A DNA stretch of 64,000 nucleotides from Bacillota bacterium (GTDB taxonomy: Bacteria > Bacillota > Sulfobacillia > DUMF01): assembly GCA_012840015.1 (NCBI GenBank), contig DUMF01000015.1:36843-100842 (forward strand), given 5' to 3'. Each line of letters begins with the position of its first letter. Positions within the stretch are counted from its first letter, which is position 1. A model generated the notes under the pieces. That model saw nothing but the letters and a program-made list of their open reading frames with translations, was not told the origin of the DNA and ran no database searches. This document shows positions 53,336 through 62,503 of this stretch, piece by piece. Made by a program: the position numbers and the translations under genes.

Positions 53336-54242
53336 GCCCCCTGCCCCAGGCGCGCGGTATGAAATCCTGTGCAAGGATCATGCCTGCTAGGATCATGATG
53401 TTCCCGGCCAGCTCTGACATAGACAGCTTCTCCCCGAGGATGAGGAAACCGAATAGCGCAGCCCAAACGGGCTCGCTCGACATGAGCACCGCAGCTTGGG
53501 TGACAGACGTATACCTCTGAGCCCAGCTTTGGGCGAGGAAAGCCCCGGCTGTGTTGAGCACGCCCAGGTACAGCAAGCTCGCCCAGGGCATATCAGACAT
53601 CCCGAGAGACCAGGGCTCAGACAGGTAGCTTGCGCACAGGCAGATTATTGACACTGCCCCTATTTGGATCGTGGCAAACCTGGAAACCTCTATCCCGGGA
53701 GCCCACCGCCCCACAGCCAGAATATGCAGGGCAAAGAAAAGCGCACAACCCATCCCGAGCACTTCTCCCGGCCAGAGCTCCCGCAGGAGAACCGCCCAGA
53801 TAGGTCCGTCAAGCCCCGTGAGGGAGCTCAAGGCTACCCCACTGAAACTCACAAGTGCAGCGCCTGCTTGAAGTTTCTCGACCTGCGTGCCAGTAAAAAT
53901 GGCACTGAGCAGCGGCACTATCACCACATATAGGGCAGTGAGGAAGGCTACCGTGGCCACGCTGGCAAATTCCATCGCGAAAGTTTGGAGCACAAATCCG
54001 GCCGCCAGTATGCTGCCCGAGAAAGCACCCGCCTTTAACTCGCTGGGCGTTATGCCGATCAGCCTTTTGCCGAACAGGGCCGCCATCACGCAAAAACCAA
54101 TTGAAAAGCGCAACCCCAGGAAGAGTATCGGTGGTAGCTTTTCGAGCGCCTTGGCAGTGGCCACAAATCCCATTCCCCAAGACATGGCAACCGCTGAAAG
54201 TGCGATGCCAGCAATTACCCTTTTACCTTCATGGGTTCCCAT
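53319..54242 (-). CDS. EamA/DMT-family transporter
   Basis: A 307-residue protein with ten membrane segments arranged as two EamA domains. Family features are AMSWGMGFVATAKALEKLPP at the start, ALYVVIVPLLSAIF, and the second-repeat SEPVWAALFGFLILGEKLSM. Such proteins export amino acids or other metabolites. The start ATG at 54242 lacks an obvious ribosome site. It is divergent from the branched-chain amino acid transporter operon and might export an amino acid, but that is inference from position only. Confidence 0.9.
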   Translation of the reverse strand: MGTHEGKRVIAGIALSAVAMSWGMGFVATAKALEKLPPILFLGLRFSIGFCVMAALFGKRLIGITPSELKAGAFSGSILAAGFVLQTFAMEFASVATVAFLTALYVVIVPLLSAIFTGTQVEKLQAGAALVSFSGVALSSLTGLDGPIWAVLLRELWPGEVLGMGCALFFALHILAVGRWAPGIEVSRFATIQIGAVSIICLCASYLSEPWSLGMSDMPWASLLYLGVLNTAGAFLAQSWAQRYTSVTQAAVLMSSEPVWAALFGFLILGEKLSMSELAGNIMILAGMILAQDFIPRAWGRGLKSRT

Positions 54243-54331
54243 ACGTAGAAAAATTCGGCTCTATTCCTTTGGTTCCTTCAAAATAAAATGCAGGAATGGG
54301 GATCTCCCATGTAGAATACTGTCCAAACCAA

Positions 54332-54346
54332 TTCGACCGAGTCGAA
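54332..54346. promoter_or_regulatory. Small inverted repeat in the livK leader
   Basis: TTCGAC-CGA-GTCGAA is a perfect 6-base inverted repeat ending 7 bases before the AGGGAGGA ribosome site of the binding-protein gene. It could be an operator or a hairpin affecting translation initiation. Confidence 0.35.
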
Positions 54347-54365
54347 CCCGAAGGGAGGATTTTTC

Positions 54366-55517
54366 TTGAAACGGCTGGTCTGGGCGCTATTAGCCGCAGG
54401 ACTGGCGACAACGCTGGTGGCTGGCTGTAGCAGCGGAACGTCCGAAATTCGCATAGGTCATTATGCCCCGATCTCTGGAGACATGGCAGCATGGGGACAG
54501 ATGGAAAAGAAGGCTCTCGATCTCGCAGTAGAAGAAGTAAATAAAGCAGGAGGGATCCTCGGAAAGCCAGTCAAGCTTTTCTCTTATGACGATAAGGGTG
54601 ACAAGGTGGAAGCCGTGAACGTCGCCAAGAAGCTCGTATCTCAAGACAAAGTGTGCGTCGTCATCGGCGAGAATACCAGCTCCGCTTCCATGGCGGTTGC
54701 ACCAGTACTGGAGCAGGCCAAAATACCCGCGATATCCACTGCAGGGACCAACCCTAAAGTCACCGAGCCCGAGCCCGGGAAAGTTCGCCCCTACTACTTT
54801 AGAGTTTGTTTCATCGACCCGTTTCAGGGTAGAGCGATAGCCTCCTACGCTTACAAGAAGATGAATGCACGCAGGGTGGCGATACTCTATGACCTCAGCC
54901 AGGATTACTCTCTTGGCCTGACGGAGTTCTTCAAGAGCACTTTCACCGAGCTTGGTGGACAAGTGGTCGCCGAAGAGACCTTTAAAGGCGGCGAGGAAGA
55001 CTTTCGTGCGCAATTGACACGCATCAAGCCATCGGCTCCGGATGTGATATTCCTTCCCATCTATTACAAAGAAGCGGCGCTGATCATGAAGCAGGCCAGA
55101 GAATTAGGTATCCAGTCGAAATTCGTCGGTGGCGATGGCCTGGAGTCGCAGGTGCTGATAGACCTGGGTGGTCCCGCAGTTGAAGGCGTGGCCTATACCA
55201 GTCACTATTCGGCCGAAGACCCATCCCCCATCGTCCAAAACTTCATCAAGAAGTTTAAGGAAAAATACAAAGAAGACCCTGATCTGAATGCGGTGCTCGC
55301 TTATGACGCTTTCTACATGGCCATCGATGCGATCAAGCGTGCGGGTTCTGCGGATCCCGTTAAAATTCGCGACGCCCTGGAGAACACCAAAGAGCTCGAG
55401 CTCGTCAGCGGCAGAGTGACTATCGATCCCAAAACGCATAACCCTAAAGACAAGGACGCCGTGATCATTACTGTCAAGAACGGAAAATTCACCTTTACGG
55501 AACGTATAAGGCCCTGA
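54366..55517 (+). CDS. livK: Branched-chain amino acid-type ABC substrate-binding lipoprotein (LivK)
   Basis: A 383-residue lipoprotein with lipobox LVAGC (Cys21). It belongs to the periplasmic-binding type I family: IRIGHYAPISGDMAAWGQ, LAVEEVNKAGGILGKPVKL and VIGENTSSASMAVAP are characteristic of LivJ/LivK. It captures amino acids outside the membrane. The start is TTG at 54366, with AGGGAGGA 6 bases upstream. It leads a complete five-gene operon (binding protein, LivH, LivM, LivG, LivF). Ligand may be Leu/Ile/Val or another amino acid or amide. Confidence 0.95.
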   Translation: MKRLVWALLAAGLATTLVAGCSSGTSEIRIGHYAPISGDMAAWGQMEKKALDLAVEEVNKAGGILGKPVKLFSYDDKGDKVEAVNVAKKLVSQDKVCVVIGENTSSASMAVAPVLEQAKIPAISTAGTNPKVTEPEPGKVRPYYFRVCFIDPFQGRAIASYAYKKMNARRVAILYDLSQDYSLGLTEFFKSTFTELGGQVVAEETFKGGEEDFRAQLTRIKPSAPDVIFLPIYYKEAALIMKQARELGIQSKFVGGDGLESQVLIDLGGPAVEGVAYTSHYSAEDPSPIVQNFIKKFKEKYKEDPDLNAVLAYDAFYMAIDAIKRAGSADPVKIRDALENTKELELVSGRVTIDPKTHNPKDKDAVIITVKNGKFTFTERIRP

Positions 55518-55527
55518 TACCTTCGGT

Positions 55528-55568
55528 GAGGGTGGCACCTCCACAGGTGTCACCCTCTTCATCTTTTG
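55528..55568 (+). terminator. Hairpin between livK and livH, probable partial terminator
   Basis: GAGGGTGGCACCT (55528-55540) pairs with AGGTGTCACCCTC (55545-55557) with one G-U pair and a 4-base loop, followed by TTCATCTTTTG. It can end part of the transcripts after livK, so that the binding protein is made in excess over the membrane parts. Confidence 0.7.
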
Positions 55569-55590
55569 CGGGGTGTTGGAGGGGAGAAGC

Positions 55591-56472
55591 TTGTTTGCAC
55601 AACTGATACAGCAGATAATAAACGGGCTTTCAGTAGGAGGAATCTACGGGCTGGCGTCGGTCGGGTACTCCCTCATTTACAGCGTGATGGGTTTCTCGAA
55701 CTTCGCCCATGGCGAGCTAACCATGGTGGGAGCTTTCGCAGCTTTTTTCACGATGGTGGCCCTCAAGCTGCCTTTTCCAGTATCGTTGTTGACCGCTATG
55801 GTGTCTTCCGGGATCTTCGCGGTGGTCATGGAAAAGCTGGCTTACAGGCCCCTGAGACTGAAGGGGGCACCCTCCATGTACTTCTTCATCGCGGCAATGG
55901 GGGTCTCGGTGTTCTTACAAAATATCGCTCTGGTCACCCTGGGCGGAGGATTCAGGTCCTTCCCCCAGGTGTTCGGTATCAAGACCATCAAAATCGGCCC
56001 GGTGGCCGTTGGGCTTGTAGACTTGATCGTATTTGTGATCTCTGTGGGCGCAGTACAGGTAGCTCAGCTCATTCTGCTCCGTACCCGTGTCGGCAAAGCG
56101 ATAAGGGCGGCAGCGTACGATGGCACCACAGCCAGCTTAATGGGGATCAACGTGGACCGGATCTGCTTCATCGTATTTCTGATGGCCGGTTCTCTAGCTG
56201 GCCTTGCTGGTCTTTTCCGCGGCATGAAATACACGGTCCACGCTAACATGGGCAACATCATCCTGAAAGCGTTCATCTGCGCCATTTTCGGCGGGCTCGG
56301 CAGCGTGCCGGGGGCGCTCGCCGGCTCTCTGCTCCTGGGCGTCATAGAGAGCCTCGTGGCGGGCTTCATATCGTCCTCGTACCGGGACGTATTCGCCTTC
56401 TTACTGCTCATCGCAATTCTGCTGTTCAGGCCTCGAGGCCTAATGGGCCAGGCAGCAGAAGAAAAGGCATAA
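55591..56472 (+). CDS. livH: Branched-chain amino acid ABC permease LivH
   Basis: A 293-residue permease starting MFAQLIQQIINGLSVGGIYG, the usual LivH N-terminus, with about eight membrane segments, the FSNFAHGELTMVGAF motif and the coupling loop RVGKAIRAAAYDGTTASLMG. TTG at 55591 has GGAGGGGAG at good spacing; the open frame from GTG 55573 is less likely. It pairs with LivM, encoded 13 bases downstream. Confidence 0.94.
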   Translation: MFAQLIQQIINGLSVGGIYGLASVGYSLIYSVMGFSNFAHGELTMVGAFAAFFTMVALKLPFPVSLLTAMVSSGIFAVVMEKLAYRPLRLKGAPSMYFFIAAMGVSVFLQNIALVTLGGGFRSFPQVFGIKTIKIGPVAVGLVDLIVFVISVGAVQVAQLILLRTRVGKAIRAAAYDGTTASLMGINVDRICFIVFLMAGSLAGLAGLFRGMKYTVHANMGNIILKAFICAIFGGLGSVPGALAGSLLLGVIESLVAGFISSSYRDVFAFLLLIAILLFRPRGLMGQAAEEKA

Positions 56473-56485
56473 CGAGGTGACCTGA

Positions 56486-57370
56486 ATGCAGTACATTCTC
56501 GGGATTCTCACAGTGGTAGGGATCAACATCGTGGCAGTGCTGGGAGTCAGCCTCCTGATCGGATTCACGGGCGTTTTCACCTTTGGACATGCTGCCTATA
56601 TGGCCATCGGAGCGTACACTTCCGCTCTGCTCACGCTGAAGACCGGCTTGCCGTTCCTGGTATGCCTGGCCGGCGGGGCCGCGGCGGCAATGCTCCTCGC
56701 AATCCCCATCGGTTATCCCACCTTACGCCTTTCGGGTGACTATTTCGTAGTGGCTTCCCTCGGGGTAGCCGAGATCGTCGTGCTGCTCATCGAGAACATG
56801 CACGGAATCACGGGTGGCGCACGTGGCCTCGTGGGGATCCCGCCCAAAAGCAGTATCTGGATCGTCTGGCTCATCGCCGTCGCCAGCGTCGTACTGGTGC
56901 GTAATTTTATCGACTCGAGGCTGGGGCGCAACTGCGTCGCCCTTCGCGAAAACGAGCTTGCCGCGCAAACTATCGCCATTAACCCCTTCAGATACAAGAT
57001 GATCGCCCTTATAATCAGTGCGGGCCTGGGCGGCTTGGCCGGAGGGCTCTTGGCGCACTACACCGGAGTGCTCCATCCGTCGATGTTCGCTTTCGTAAAA
57101 TCGGAAGAGCTGGTGATCAGTGTCATCTTCGGCGGCATCGGAAGCGTCACCGGGTCAGTGTTATCGGCTATAATCCTTACTTTCCTGCCGGAAGCCCTGC
57201 GGGCCCTCTCCGAGTGGCGACTTGTCATATACGGGGTACTCGTCGTGATCATAATAATTGCGAGACCGCAAGGGTTATTCGGTTACAGAGAACTCACGCG
57301 CGAATACCTCCGCCGCCTTTTCCGCCGGCCACAAGCGCCAGCAAATATGCCGATTGGGGGTAATAACTGA
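56486..57370 (+). CDS. livM: Branched-chain amino acid ABC permease LivM
   Basis: A 294-residue permease with FTGVFTFGHAAYMAIGAYTS, GYPTLRLSGDYFVVASLGVA and HGITGGARGLVGIPPKSS, all LivM hallmarks; the coupling loop is SRLGRNCVALRENELAAQTI. About nine membrane segments. It ends in a Pro/Arg-rich tail. The ATG has GAGGTGA upstream. The stop overlaps the livG start by 1 base. Confidence 0.95.
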   Translation: MQYILGILTVVGINIVAVLGVSLLIGFTGVFTFGHAAYMAIGAYTSALLTLKTGLPFLVCLAGGAAAAMLLAIPIGYPTLRLSGDYFVVASLGVAEIVVLLIENMHGITGGARGLVGIPPKSSIWIVWLIAVASVVLVRNFIDSRLGRNCVALRENELAAQTIAINPFRYKMIALIISAGLGGLAGGLLAHYTGVLHPSMFAFVKSEELVISVIFGGIGSVTGSVLSAIILTFLPEALRALSEWRLVIYGVLVVIIIIARPQGLFGYRELTREYLRRLFRRPQAPANMPIGGNN

Positions 57371-58146
57371 TGCCTCCTCTGTTGAGGGTATCCCACCTGA
57401 CAAAGAAATTCGGCGGCCTCACGGCCGTGGAAGATTTCAACCTCGAGATAAAGCCCGGGGAGTTGGTGGGCCTTATAGGGCCGAACGGTGCGGGGAAGAC
57501 TACCGTCTTCAACATGCTCACCGGCATCAACAAACCCACAGCGGGCGAGATAATCTTCGAAGGCAAGAAACTCAACGATTTGCCACCATATGAAATCGCT
57601 CACCTCGGGATCGCCCGGACGTTCCAGAACATCCGCCTTTTTACGAACCTGACGGTATACGAGAACGTGAAGACAGCATGTCACCAGATTGCGGATTACG
57701 GCATCCTAGACAGCGTGTTCAGGACGGCCCAGTTCCGAAAGCAGGAAACGGCCATAAATGCAGCCGCCTTACAGATCTTGAAACTGGTCAAACTGTATGA
57801 CAGAAAGGATGAGATCGCGCGCAACCTCCCCTACGGCCACCAAAGGCGCCTGGAAATCGCCAGGGCCCTGGCTCTGAGGCCGAAGCTCTTACTTCTGGAC
57901 GAACCCGCAGCAGGCATGAATCCACAGGAATCCGCCGAGCTGAGCGAATTCATAGACTGGCTTCGCAAGGATTTCAAGCTCACGATTCTGCTCATCGAAC
58001 ACCACATGGACGTGGTAATGAATATCTGTAACAGGGTGATCGTGCTTAACTTCGGCAAGACCATCGCCACCGGAAGTCCAGCCGAAGTGCAAGCGAACCC
58101 AGCAGTCATTGAAGCATACCTCGGCGATGAGGAGGCTAGCGCATGA
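57370..58146 (+). CDS. livG: Branched-chain amino acid ABC ATPase LivG
   Basis: A 258-residue ATPase with Walker A GPNGAGKTTVFNMLTG (about 37-52), the LivG-specific ARTFQNIRLFTNLTVYENV, signature region NLPYGHQRRLEIARAL and Walker B LLLLDEPAAGMNP. In the signature the usual LSYG is NLPYGHQRR, a variation known in LivG. The gene starts at the stop of livM (TGATG) and overlaps livF by 4 bases. Confidence 0.95.
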   Translation: MPPLLRVSHLTKKFGGLTAVEDFNLEIKPGELVGLIGPNGAGKTTVFNMLTGINKPTAGEIIFEGKKLNDLPPYEIAHLGIARTFQNIRLFTNLTVYENVKTACHQIADYGILDSVFRTAQFRKQETAINAAALQILKLVKLYDRKDEIARNLPYGHQRRLEIARALALRPKLLLLDEPAAGMNPQESAELSEFIDWLRKDFKLTILLIEHHMDVVMNICNRVIVLNFGKTIATGSPAEVQANPAVIEAYLGDEEASA

Positions 58147-58859
58147 TACTACAGGTAGAGAATCTGAACGTGAATTACGGCGGCATCCATGCATTGAAGG
58201 ACGTCAGCCTAGAAGTAGAGGAAGGCGAGATCGTCACGATAATCGGTGCCAACGGTGCCGGGAAATCCTCTTTACTGAAGACAATCTCGGGTATCGTGAA
58301 GCCCAGTTCAGGCAAGATAATATTCATGGGCCAAGATATAACGAGGAAGAACCCGGATGCGGTGGCAGCCCTTGGCATAGCCCATGTGCCGGAAGGCCGC
58401 AAGATGTTCGCGAACCTCACAGTGCTCGAGAATCTCGAGGTAGGGGCGTTCCTCGTCCAGGGTCAGTCTCAGGTCCGCCGCAACCTCGAGATGGTTTACA
58501 GCGTCTTCCCCCGTTTGAAAGAGAGGTCCAACCAGCTTGCCGGCACGCTCTCAGGCGGTGAGCAACAGATGCTCGCCATCGCCCGGGGCCTCATGATGAG
58601 GCCGAAACTGTTGATGATGGATGAGCCGTCGCTGGGACTGGCTCCAGTACTCGTTAACGCCATCTTTGAGAAAATACGCGAAATCAACCGAGAAGGCACT
58701 ACCGTGCTGCTCGTCGAACAAAACGCCCACAAGGCGTTGAAAATCGCCCACAGGGCATACGTGCTGGAAACGGGAGGCATCCTGATCAGCGGCCCCGCCG
58801 CACAGCTAGCCTCTAACCCCATGATTCAGAAGGCCTACCTCGGCAAAAAAGTGGGTTGA
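58143..58859 (+). CDS. livF: Branched-chain amino acid ABC ATPase LivF
   Basis: A 238-residue ATPase with Walker A GANGAGKSSLLKTISG, the family block AHVPEGRKMFANLTVLENLE, signature LSGGEQQMLAIARGLM and Walker B LLMMDEPSLGLAP. ATG overlaps the livG stop (ATGA). It is the last gene of the operon and ends 1 base before the convergent end of argS, with no terminator between them. Confidence 0.95.
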   Translation: MILQVENLNVNYGGIHALKDVSLEVEEGEIVTIIGANGAGKSSLLKTISGIVKPSSGKIIFMGQDITRKNPDAVAALGIAHVPEGRKMFANLTVLENLEVGAFLVQGQSQVRRNLEMVYSVFPRLKERSNQLAGTLSGGEQQMLAIARGLMMRPKLLMMDEPSLGLAPVLVNAIFEKIREINREGTTVLLVEQNAHKALKIAHRAYVLETGGILISGPAAQLASNPMIQKAYLGKKVG

Positions 58860-58860
58860 A

Positions 58861-60525
58861 TCACATTCTCTCGGGCGCGGAGACGCCGATAAGTCTCAGC
58901 CCGTTGCGCAGCACAACCCGAGTGGCCTCGCTGAGGTAAAGCCGGGCTACCGTGAGTTCAGGGTCCTCTCCGAGTATCCGGCATCTCGTGTAGAACGAAT
59001 GGAACAGGGTAGCCGTATCAATGAGATATCTGGTCATGCGGTGCGGCTCCCTTGCGAGGCCAGCATTTACGATTTCTTCTGGGAAGGACACCAGTTTTTT
59101 CGCCAGCTCGACCTCGCTTTCATCCGAAAGCAAATTCAGATCCGGTTCCACCGGGCAGGGCCACTTTATCCCCCGTTCTTGGGCCTCTCTGAGCAGGCTG
59201 GAGATCCGAGCATGCGCATATTGCACGTAGTAGACCGGGTTTTCGTCGCTCTTGAGCTTACCCAGGTCTAAGTCGAAGTCGAGGTGACTTTCACAGGAGC
59301 GCATGAGGAAGAAGAAACGCGCCACATCTCGTCCGACTTCTTCGAGGAGCTCGTCCATGGTGACGAATTCCCCGGCGCGTTTGGACATCCTCACCGTTTC
59401 CCCGCCTCTGACAAGCCTCACCATTTGCACGATGAGCACCTCCAGGGCATCCTCGGGATAACCCAGTGCCTGCACAGCCGCCTTCATTCTGGATATGTAC
59501 CCGTGGTGATCCGGTCCCCAAATGTCGATCACTTTTTCGAAGCCGCGGCGGTACTTGTTCAGATGATACGCAATATCCGGCGCAAGGTAGGTATAGCTGC
59601 CGTCCGATTTTATAAGCACGCGGTCCTTGTCGTCGCCGAAGGCAGTAGACCTGAACCACAAAGCCCCCTCGCCCTCGTAAACGTACCCTCTTTGCTTCAG
59701 CAGCTCGATTGCCGCCCGCACTTCCCCGCTCTCGTGCAAAGTACGTTCGCTGAACCACACGTCGAACTCTACACCGTAATGGCGCAACGAAATCTCCTGC
59801 GAGCTCCTGATGGCTTCAACGGCATACGCTCGTAGCTCGGCAAGCCTCTTTTCCTCCGGCAGATCGAGCACAGTCTTCCCTCGCTCATCCAGATATCGCC
59901 GCGCCAAATCGATGAGATACTCGCCGGGATAGCAATCCTCAGGCATGTCCACCTTCTCTCCGAGACATTGCCTAATCCTCACCTCGAGCGACCTCGCGAG
60001 TACCTCTACTTGATGCCCTGCATCGTTCACGTAGAACTCCCGCTCGACGTCAAAGCCCGACCATTCCAGCAGGTTCGCCAACGTGTCTCCCACGGCGCCA
60101 GCCCTCGCTTGCACTACGACCATCGGGCCCGTCGGGTTTGCACTCACGAATTCCACCTGTACCTTGCGGCCCTGTCCGAAGTCCGTCTTGCCGAAGTCGT
60201 CCCCGAGCTCGATTATTTCCTTAAGCCCCTCGAGGCACCATCCATTTCTCAGCTTGAAGTTTAGGAAACCCGCTCCTGCCACTTCTACCGCGTCTATCCA
60301 GGACCCCCGTTTCTCCAAAGCCGCTGCGATCGACTCCGCAATCTTGCGCGGGGGAACGTGCAACGCTCCAGCCAGGGAAAAAGCGACGTTCGTGGAGTAA
60401 TCGCCGAACTCACGCCTCCCCGGAACGGTCAGTTCGGGTTCGACCTTCAGGCCGAAACTTTTCTCCACCGCCTGCCTGATACGCCCCCGGATGTCTTCCT
60501 GGATCCGTTCAGTGAGCCCTCTCAC
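58861..60525 (-). CDS. argS: Arginyl-tRNA synthetase with an unusual HIGH motif
   Basis: A 554-residue class I synthetase. It has the N-terminal Add-1 domain, the VSANPTGP segment, the FYVNDAGHQ motif, the Rossmann core with DIWGPDHHGYISRMKAAVQA, the KMSKS-type VRMSKRAGEFV and the C-terminal anticodon-binding helical domain. The HIGH motif, usually HxGH or HMGN after NPTGP, reads MVVVQAR at residues 135-141, so both signature histidines are missing. GTG at 60525 has GGGAGGG 7 bases upstream; the open frame to 60543 runs into speB. It is the last gene of the arginine/polyamine cluster. Confidence 0.92.
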   Translation of the reverse strand: MRGLTERIQEDIRGRIRQAVEKSFGLKVEPELTVPGRREFGDYSTNVAFSLAGALHVPPRKIAESIAAALEKRGSWIDAVEVAGAGFLNFKLRNGWCLEGLKEIIELGDDFGKTDFGQGRKVQVEFVSANPTGPMVVVQARAGAVGDTLANLLEWSGFDVEREFYVNDAGHQVEVLARSLEVRIRQCLGEKVDMPEDCYPGEYLIDLARRYLDERGKTVLDLPEEKRLAELRAYAVEAIRSSQEISLRHYGVEFDVWFSERTLHESGEVRAAIELLKQRGYVYEGEGALWFRSTAFGDDKDRVLIKSDGSYTYLAPDIAYHLNKYRRGFEKVIDIWGPDHHGYISRMKAAVQALGYPEDALEVLIVQMVRLVRGGETVRMSKRAGEFVTMDELLEEVGRDVARFFFLMRSCESHLDFDLDLGKLKSDENPVYYVQYAHARISSLLREAQERGIKWPCPVEPDLNLLSDESEVELAKKLVSFPEEIVNAGLAREPHRMTRYLIDTATLFHSFYTRCRILGEDPELTVARLYLSEATRVVLRNGLRLIGVSAPERM

Positions 60526-60526
60526 G

Positions 60527-61438
60527 CTATTTCCCTCCCGCAAAGATGATGAGGGAATCCCTGACGACGCGAGCCGCGAGCAAAGAAGTGATATCGGATG
60601 GATCCTGGGCCGGCGACACCTCTACCACGTCCATGCCTACGAGGTTGATTCCAGATTGGCCCGTTCCCCCCAGCACCCTGATCCCCTCGAGCAGTTCCGC
60701 TGAGGTGATCCCACCTGGCTCGGGTGATCCCGTTCCAGGTGCATAGGCGGGGTCAACCACATCTATGTCAACTGTCAAGTACACAGGCTTGCCTTCCAAG
60801 TTCCGCACAGCAATCCGCAGCGCATCTAGAAAACTGCCCTGATAATAGTTTGTCTCGATTGTCATGAGCGCCGCCTCTTCAGCAACCGCCGATCTCACTC
60901 CTATTTGATGGAGCCTCCCCGGGCCCACTTCTTCCAGCACCCTCCTCATCACGGTAGCATGAGAGAGCTTTTCCCCGAAGAACTCGTCCCTCAAATCGGC
61001 ATGAGCATCCAGCTGAAGTACGTGAAGGTTAGGGTAGAATTTCTTCGCCGCACGCACGGCGCCGACAGTCACCAGGTGTTCGCCGCCGAGCATGAATAGC
61101 AAACGTCCGTCCCTGAACACCTCCGTGCACACTCTCTCTATCTCGTCCAGGCTCTTCGCGGGGTTTCCCAAAGGCATCTCGATATCCCCTGCATCTTCGA
61201 AATCCACAGTGTCCAGGCTTGCTCTCAAGGGGAAACTGTATTCCTCGAGACTCCGCGAGATCGTACGTATGCGCTCGGGTCCAAACCTGCAGCCAGGTCT
61301 GAAAGAAACCGTGGCGTCCAAGGGAGCACCCAGCAGCACTGCTTTCCGGAAGCCGTTGGCGTCCGAGCGAGGCCGGTGAAGAGGATTGCCTGAATGTTGT
61401 CTGCACCCCAGGAACGATCCCAATTCGAACTCAGTCAA
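60527..61438 (-). CDS. speB: Agmatinase-type ureohydrolase
   Basis: A 303-residue arginase/agmatinase family protein. The two-manganese site is complete: GGEHLVTVG, QLDAHADLRDE and LTVDIDVVDPAYAPG; EPGGITSAELLEG follows. Agmatinase turns agmatine into putrescine and urea; in thermophiles the same type can act on N1-aminopropylagmatine. The TTG at 61438 has GGAGGT 7 bases upstream within the end of speE, and the genes overlap by 8 bases. It is followed by argS after 1 base. With the decarboxylase and spermidine synthase nearby it completes arginine to spermidine. Confidence 0.93.
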   Translation of the reverse strand: MTEFELGSFLGCRQHSGNPLHRPRSDANGFRKAVLLGAPLDATVSFRPGCRFGPERIRTISRSLEEYSFPLRASLDTVDFEDAGDIEMPLGNPAKSLDEIERVCTEVFRDGRLLFMLGGEHLVTVGAVRAAKKFYPNLHVLQLDAHADLRDEFFGEKLSHATVMRRVLEEVGPGRLHQIGVRSAVAEEAALMTIETNYYQGSFLDALRIAVRNLEGKPVYLTVDIDVVDPAYAPGTGSPEPGGITSAELLEGIRVLGGTGQSGINLVGMDVVEVSPAQDPSDITSLLAARVVRDSLIIFAGGK

Positions 61439-62270
61439 CTGGAGGACCTCCAAGTCTTTTCCTTACGAACTCTGGGAGGACAAACGCCGCCCTGTGTACG
61501 TAAGCATTATAGTATTTGCCGCTGAACGTCAGCGGGATCAACGGATCTCCCGGCAGTTCTGCCCCCTTCGTCGCAATGCTATAACTCCACAGGCCCCCCG
61601 GATAAGTTGGAACCGCGCCCAAATATAGGCCAACAACCGGAAAATGCTTCTTGAGATCGCGCTGCACGCGCTCTATCAAATCCAGGTTGTAAAAGGGGGA
61701 TTCGGTCTGTTCCACGAATACCCCATCATCACTCAACGCCTTAAAAGCGTCGCTGTAAAACTCGTCCGAAAAGAGTCCCACCGCCGGTCCTACCGGATCG
61801 GTGCAGTCGACGATTATCACATCGTACTGCTCGTCCGTTTCCCGGAGATACTCTATGCCGTTTCTGAACTCTAGAGATACACGGTTATCACTGAGGCTGT
61901 GCGATATTCCAGGCAAGAATTCTCGAGCGATCCGAGTGACCTCCGGGTCTATCTCGATGAGCTTCACTAGCTGCACAGAAGGATGCTTGAGTACTTCCCT
62001 GACGCACCCACCGTCACCACCGCCGATGATGAGCACGCGCCTGGGGTGCCCGTGCACGAACATCGGCACATGTACGATCATCTCGTGGTAAGCGAACTCA
62101 TCTCTCTCCGTAGTTTGGATCACGTCGTCCAGGGCCAGAAGTCGCCCGAACGAGGATGTCTCGTAAACCGCGATTTCCTGGTACGCGCTCTTCGTGGACG
62201 CCAGTACCTTTTTAACCTGGCAACCGATCCTCAACCCAGGCCCTTGGTTTTCAGTGAACCAAACGTCCAA
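61431..62270 (-). CDS. speE: Spermidine synthase (aminopropyltransferase)
   Basis: A 279-residue aminopropyltransferase. It starts WFTENQGPGLRIGCQVKKVL and has YHEMIVHVPMFVHGHPRRVL, the nucleotide-binding GGGDGGCVREVLKH, IEIDPEV and the catalytic Asp region VDCTDPVGPA. It moves aminopropyl from decarboxylated SAM to putrescine or agmatine. No SAM decarboxylase gene is in the window. The start is TTG at 62270 with GGGGGGATC. It lies about 230 bases after the pyruvoyl arginine decarboxylase, with a terminator between them. Confidence 0.95.
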   Translation of the reverse strand: MDVWFTENQGPGLRIGCQVKKVLASTKSAYQEIAVYETSSFGRLLALDDVIQTTERDEFAYHEMIVHVPMFVHGHPRRVLIIGGGDGGCVREVLKHPSVQLVKLIEIDPEVTRIAREFLPGISHSLSDNRVSLEFRNGIEYLRETDEQYDVIIVDCTDPVGPAVGLFSDEFYSDAFKALSDDGVFVEQTESPFYNLDLIERVQRDLKKHFPVVGLYLGAVPTYPGGLWSYSIATKGAELPGDPLIPLTFSGKYYNAYVHRAAFVLPEFVRKRLGGPPVD

Positions 62271-62450
62271 AGCGATCCCCCCTCGTATGCCTTGAGTTAG
62301 AACTAAGGTTTTTTATTCAGTTGAAGCCGGACGGGCTTCCTGACAAAATCGACTTAGCGATCCGGCCCAGGTCAGCTATTCCCCTGCCAAGGACCAAACA
62401 GTGCTATTCCTCGTTTTCGTCTATTGATATTGACATTTCAGCGTAGGCCT

Positions 62451-62474
62451 CAAAAAATCAAGCCCTTTCGGGCT
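62451..62474 (-). terminator. Rho-independent terminator after the arginine decarboxylase gene
   Basis: On the minus strand AGCCC-GAAA-GGGCT (62474-62461), with a stable GAAA tetraloop, is followed by TGATTTTTTG. It lies 29 bases after the stop, so the decarboxylase may form its own unit, or read-through may feed speE. Confidence 0.82.
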
Positions 62475-62503
62475 GTGAATTGCAGCTGGCTCGATCGCAA
62501 AGC

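Noticed and set aside
62271..62360. Hairpin GAAGCC/GGCTTC upstream of speE as a terminator or riboswitch
   Set aside because: The stem is short, no T-run follows on the minus strand and no known riboswitch core could be recognised.
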